Assembly (NCBI GenBank): GCA_030531905.1
Contig: JAUNMG010000005.1
Location: 1-34,217, forward strand
Length of the DNA stretch: 34,217 nt
Direction: 5' to 3'
Origin: a bacterium
Lineage (GTDB): Bacteria > Bacillota_I > Bacilli_A > RF39 > UBA660
Shown: positions 32,632 through 34,217 of the stretch, one piece after another
How positions within the stretch are numbered: the first letter of the stretch is position 1
Layout: each line of letters opens with the position of its first letter
Program-made: the position numbers and the translations under genes
Notes under the pieces: model-generated
Seen by the model: the letters and a program-made list of their open reading frames with translations, nothing else
What the model was told of the DNA's origin: nothing
The model's database searches: none

Positions 32632-33270
32632 TTAAATATTTACTCCTCTTTCTATTTTTCTATCACAGTAAATCAATCCAATAGAAATAATAAATTGAAT
32701 TATAAATGAGATTGTTAGTTGCATCCATAAACTATTTGATAAAACCATTTCATGGAAGAATAACAAATATAGAAAAGAATTAAGAAAACAAATAAACACA
32801 TAATTTAAACCTATCATGATACTTTTAGATGTCATATTAAATATTACATAATAATAGATTAATAAATTAACAAATAAGCTACCAAAATATGTAACTGTTA
32901 ATCCAAACATCTCAAAAATGCTTGCCTCACGATTTGTTAAATTATATATTAGTAATAAAAATGCAATAATTATTAGTGAAGAAACACAAATTGAAAATAA
33001 TGAATTTTTAAAACCAAATTTTTTAGTAATATAGTTACTTATAAAAATAATAAATGGTACTACAAATAATGAAAATGGTAAATTATTACCAAGCACCGTA
33101 AATTGATAAGATTTTAATGATACTGCTAAAATACAAATAACAGATAATAATATTGAAAACATAAATACATCATTATTGTATTTTTCTATATCTATTCTAC
33201 TCTTTACATTCTTTTTCTTTTTTCTATTATTAGTCTTATTTGATGATTTTTTAACTTGACTTGTAGCCAT
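32632..33270 (-). CDS. VUT-like (queuosine precursor transporter type) membrane protein
   Basis: 212 residues. A Lys/Asn-rich cytoplasmic N-terminus (about 1-27) is followed by six hydrophobic segments. The segment LPFSLFVVPFIIFISNYITKKFGFK matches the position and character of the VUT/YhhQ family block in which a Pro and an acidic residue precede a short basic Gly-aromatic turn, but the usual aspartate (SD-x-x-TE) is here Asn and Lys (SNYITKK), so the match is weak. If correct it would import a queuosine precursor; otherwise it is an unassigned transporter. The ATG at 33270 has AAGGAG 8 bases upstream; a GTG at 33279 overlaps that site. Confidence 0.5.
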   Translation of the reverse strand: MATSQVKKSSNKTNNRKKKKNVKSRIDIEKYNNDVFMFSILLSVICILAVSLKSYQFTVLGNNLPFSLFVVPFIIFISNYITKKFGFKNSLFSICVSSLIIIAFLLLIYNLTNREASIFEMFGLTVTYFGSLFVNLLIYYYVIFNMTSKSIMIGLNYVFICFLNSFLYLLFFHEMVLSNSLWMQLTISFIIQFIISIGLIYCDRKIERGVNI

Positions 33271-33301
33271 AAATTTCACTCCTTATTTTTCTTATACACT
33301 A

Positions 33302-33310
33302 ATAATATCA
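33302..33310 (-). promoter_or_regulatory. Extended -10 promoter of the VUT-like gene
   Basis: TGATATTAT, 31 bases before the ATG; no clear -35. Confidence 0.5.
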
Positions 33311-33347
33311 TTTTTTTATAATTTTTAAAATATTTTTTTACATATTA

Positions 33348-33356
33348 TGTTACAAT
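33348..33356 (+). promoter_or_regulatory. Extended -10 promoter of the metallophosphoesterase-like gene
   Basis: TGTTACAAT, then 4 bases, then TTGGTGAA and ATG after 4 more. TATAAT also occurs at 33356-33361, but directly against the ribosome site. Confidence 0.55.
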
Positions 33357-33372
33357 ATAATTGGTGAATAGT

Positions 33373-34217
33373 ATGGTAACAAGACAAGAAAAAAATAAAG
33401 ATATTCAAAATGAAATAGAAGAAGAAAAGTCTCGTGAAAAAAGAAAGAAAATAGTAAAATTACTCTTCAAGATAACAATTATAATTATAATCTTCTTTTT
33501 CTCATTATACTTTTATGCTAAATATTCTACTACTCTAGGATTAATTGTAAAAGAAGTAAGAATTACTAATCAAAAAATACCTGATTCATTTAATGGAAAA
33601 AAAATAATTCACTTTACAGATATTAATTATGGTAATAATATTTATCAAGAAGAATTAGATAACTTAGTCAATACTATTAACGCAAGAAAACCTGATATTG
33701 TAATTTTCACTGGTAATCTAATTGATAAAAATTATAAATTAAGTATAAAAGAACAAGAAAAAATAATTAACTCATTAAAAAAAATTGATACTTCTACTGG
33801 TAAATATGCTGTGTATGGAAAAGATGATAATGAAAAATTATTTTCTACTATAATGAATCAAAGTGATTTTATTATTTTAGATAACACATATGATTTAATC
33901 TATAATGATAACACTCCTATTTTACTAGTAGGACTTTCTAGTTATGTTAATAATAAAAGAAATATAGATGAAGCCTTTAAATATTTTAAAGAAGAAACAC
34001 ATAATTCTAATATTTATACAATTTCAATAATGAGTGAAACTGAAGATTTAGATGATGTTATTACTAATTATAACCCCGATTTAGTATTGGCTGGAAATTC
34101 ATTAAATGGGGAGATAGTAATACCTGGTATTGGTGGACTTATTAAGCAAGAAGGTTCTAGTAAATATATAAATCCCCACTATAAGAAAAATGGTACTGAT
34201 ATTTATATTTCTGGAGG
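33373..34217 (+). CDS. Metallophosphoesterase-fold protein lacking metal ligands (partial, runs off the window)
   Basis: 281 residues are visible. A charged N-terminus (about 1-28, Lys/Glu-rich) and one membrane anchor (about 29-46) precede a YkuE/YaeI-like phosphoesterase domain that would lie outside the membrane. Every signature block can be located but is altered: IHFTDINYG where D-x-H is expected (Asp83 kept, Asn85 for His); FTGNLID for TGDLID (Asn115 for Asp); VYGKDDNE for GNHD; AGNSLNGEIVIPGIGGL for the GHTHGGQ-containing block (both His lost). The frame is intact and the flanking family residues are conserved. This looks like a pseudoenzyme rather than a decaying gene. The family's usual role is phosphodiester or pyrophosphate-bond hydrolysis; here that is unlikely. 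Confidence 0.85.
   Translation, partial: MVTRQEKNKDIQNEIEEEKSREKRKKIVKLLFKITIIIIIFFFSLYFYAKYSTTLGLIVKEVRITNQKIPDSFNGKKIIHFTDINYGNNIYQEELDNLVNTINARKPDIVIFTGNLIDKNYKLSIKEQEKIINSLKKIDTSTGKYAVYGKDDNEKLFSTIMNQSDFIILDNTYDLIYNDNTPILLVGLSSYVNNKRNIDEAFKYFKEETHNSNIYTISIMSETEDLDDVITNYNPDLVLAGNSLNGEIVIPGIGGLIKQEGSSKYINPHYKKNGTDIYISG

Overview
The window is a strongly AT-rich chromosomal segment of a low-GC Bacillota bacterium. Several features point to the Bacilli close to the wall-less Mollicutes, such as uncultured gut lineages like RF39: compact genes with short spacers, a condensed nusA-infB cluster, no TGA stop codon, and peptidoglycan genes (ddl, murF) showing that a wall is made. This placement is inference; there is no rRNA in the window. 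Nearly every gene lies on the minus strand.

Layout. 1-1456: partial U32/DUF3656 (RlhA-type) RNA-hydroxylation protein. 1553-5388: a small membrane protein, a CmpB-type membrane protein coupled to a DUF2974 lipase-like hydrolase, and an RluA-type pseudouridine synthase with a thioredoxin-fold protein. 5436-6562: Nudix hydrolase and an unknown protein. 6750-15601: a 2550-residue cyclic beta-1,2-glucan-synthase-like enzyme (GT84, GH189-like and GH94-like parts) overlapping phosphoglucose isomerase. 15704-16443: five tRNA genes in three transcription units. 16568-17392: a small HEXXH metalloprotease-like protein. 17385-21566: alpha/beta hydrolase, membrane-anchored MurF and Ddl, then a C26 amidotransferase. 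21846-24384: three unfamiliar proteins, one a triple GNAT. 24555-29061: rimP-nusA-ylxR-infB-orf-rbfA, with a truncated rimP and an unknown protein where ylxP usually lies. 29118-31079: a divergent sigma-70-like protein and a CPBP protease. 31132-32630: a gene graveyard (a surface-protein fragment, a DDE transposase fragment and a TnpB remnant) around a P-loop kinase. 32632-34217: a VUT-like transporter and a metallophosphoesterase-fold protein that has lost nearly all its metal ligands.

Transcription signals are unusually clear. Eleven mRNA promoters carry an extended -10 (TGnTAnnnT), five of them the identical TGGTATAAT. The three tRNA promoters lack TGn and have more recognisable -35 boxes. 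Four genes share the leader TTGGTGAA-N4-ATG, and in three of them it starts exactly 4 nt after the -10 hexamer. All 27 genes with a visible stop end in TAA (16) or TAG (11).

The observations most worth following are the ligand-stripped metallophosphoesterase, the giant glucan synthase, the short rimP with a probable ATT start and 5' hairpin, the absence of TGA stops, and the promoter/leader architecture.
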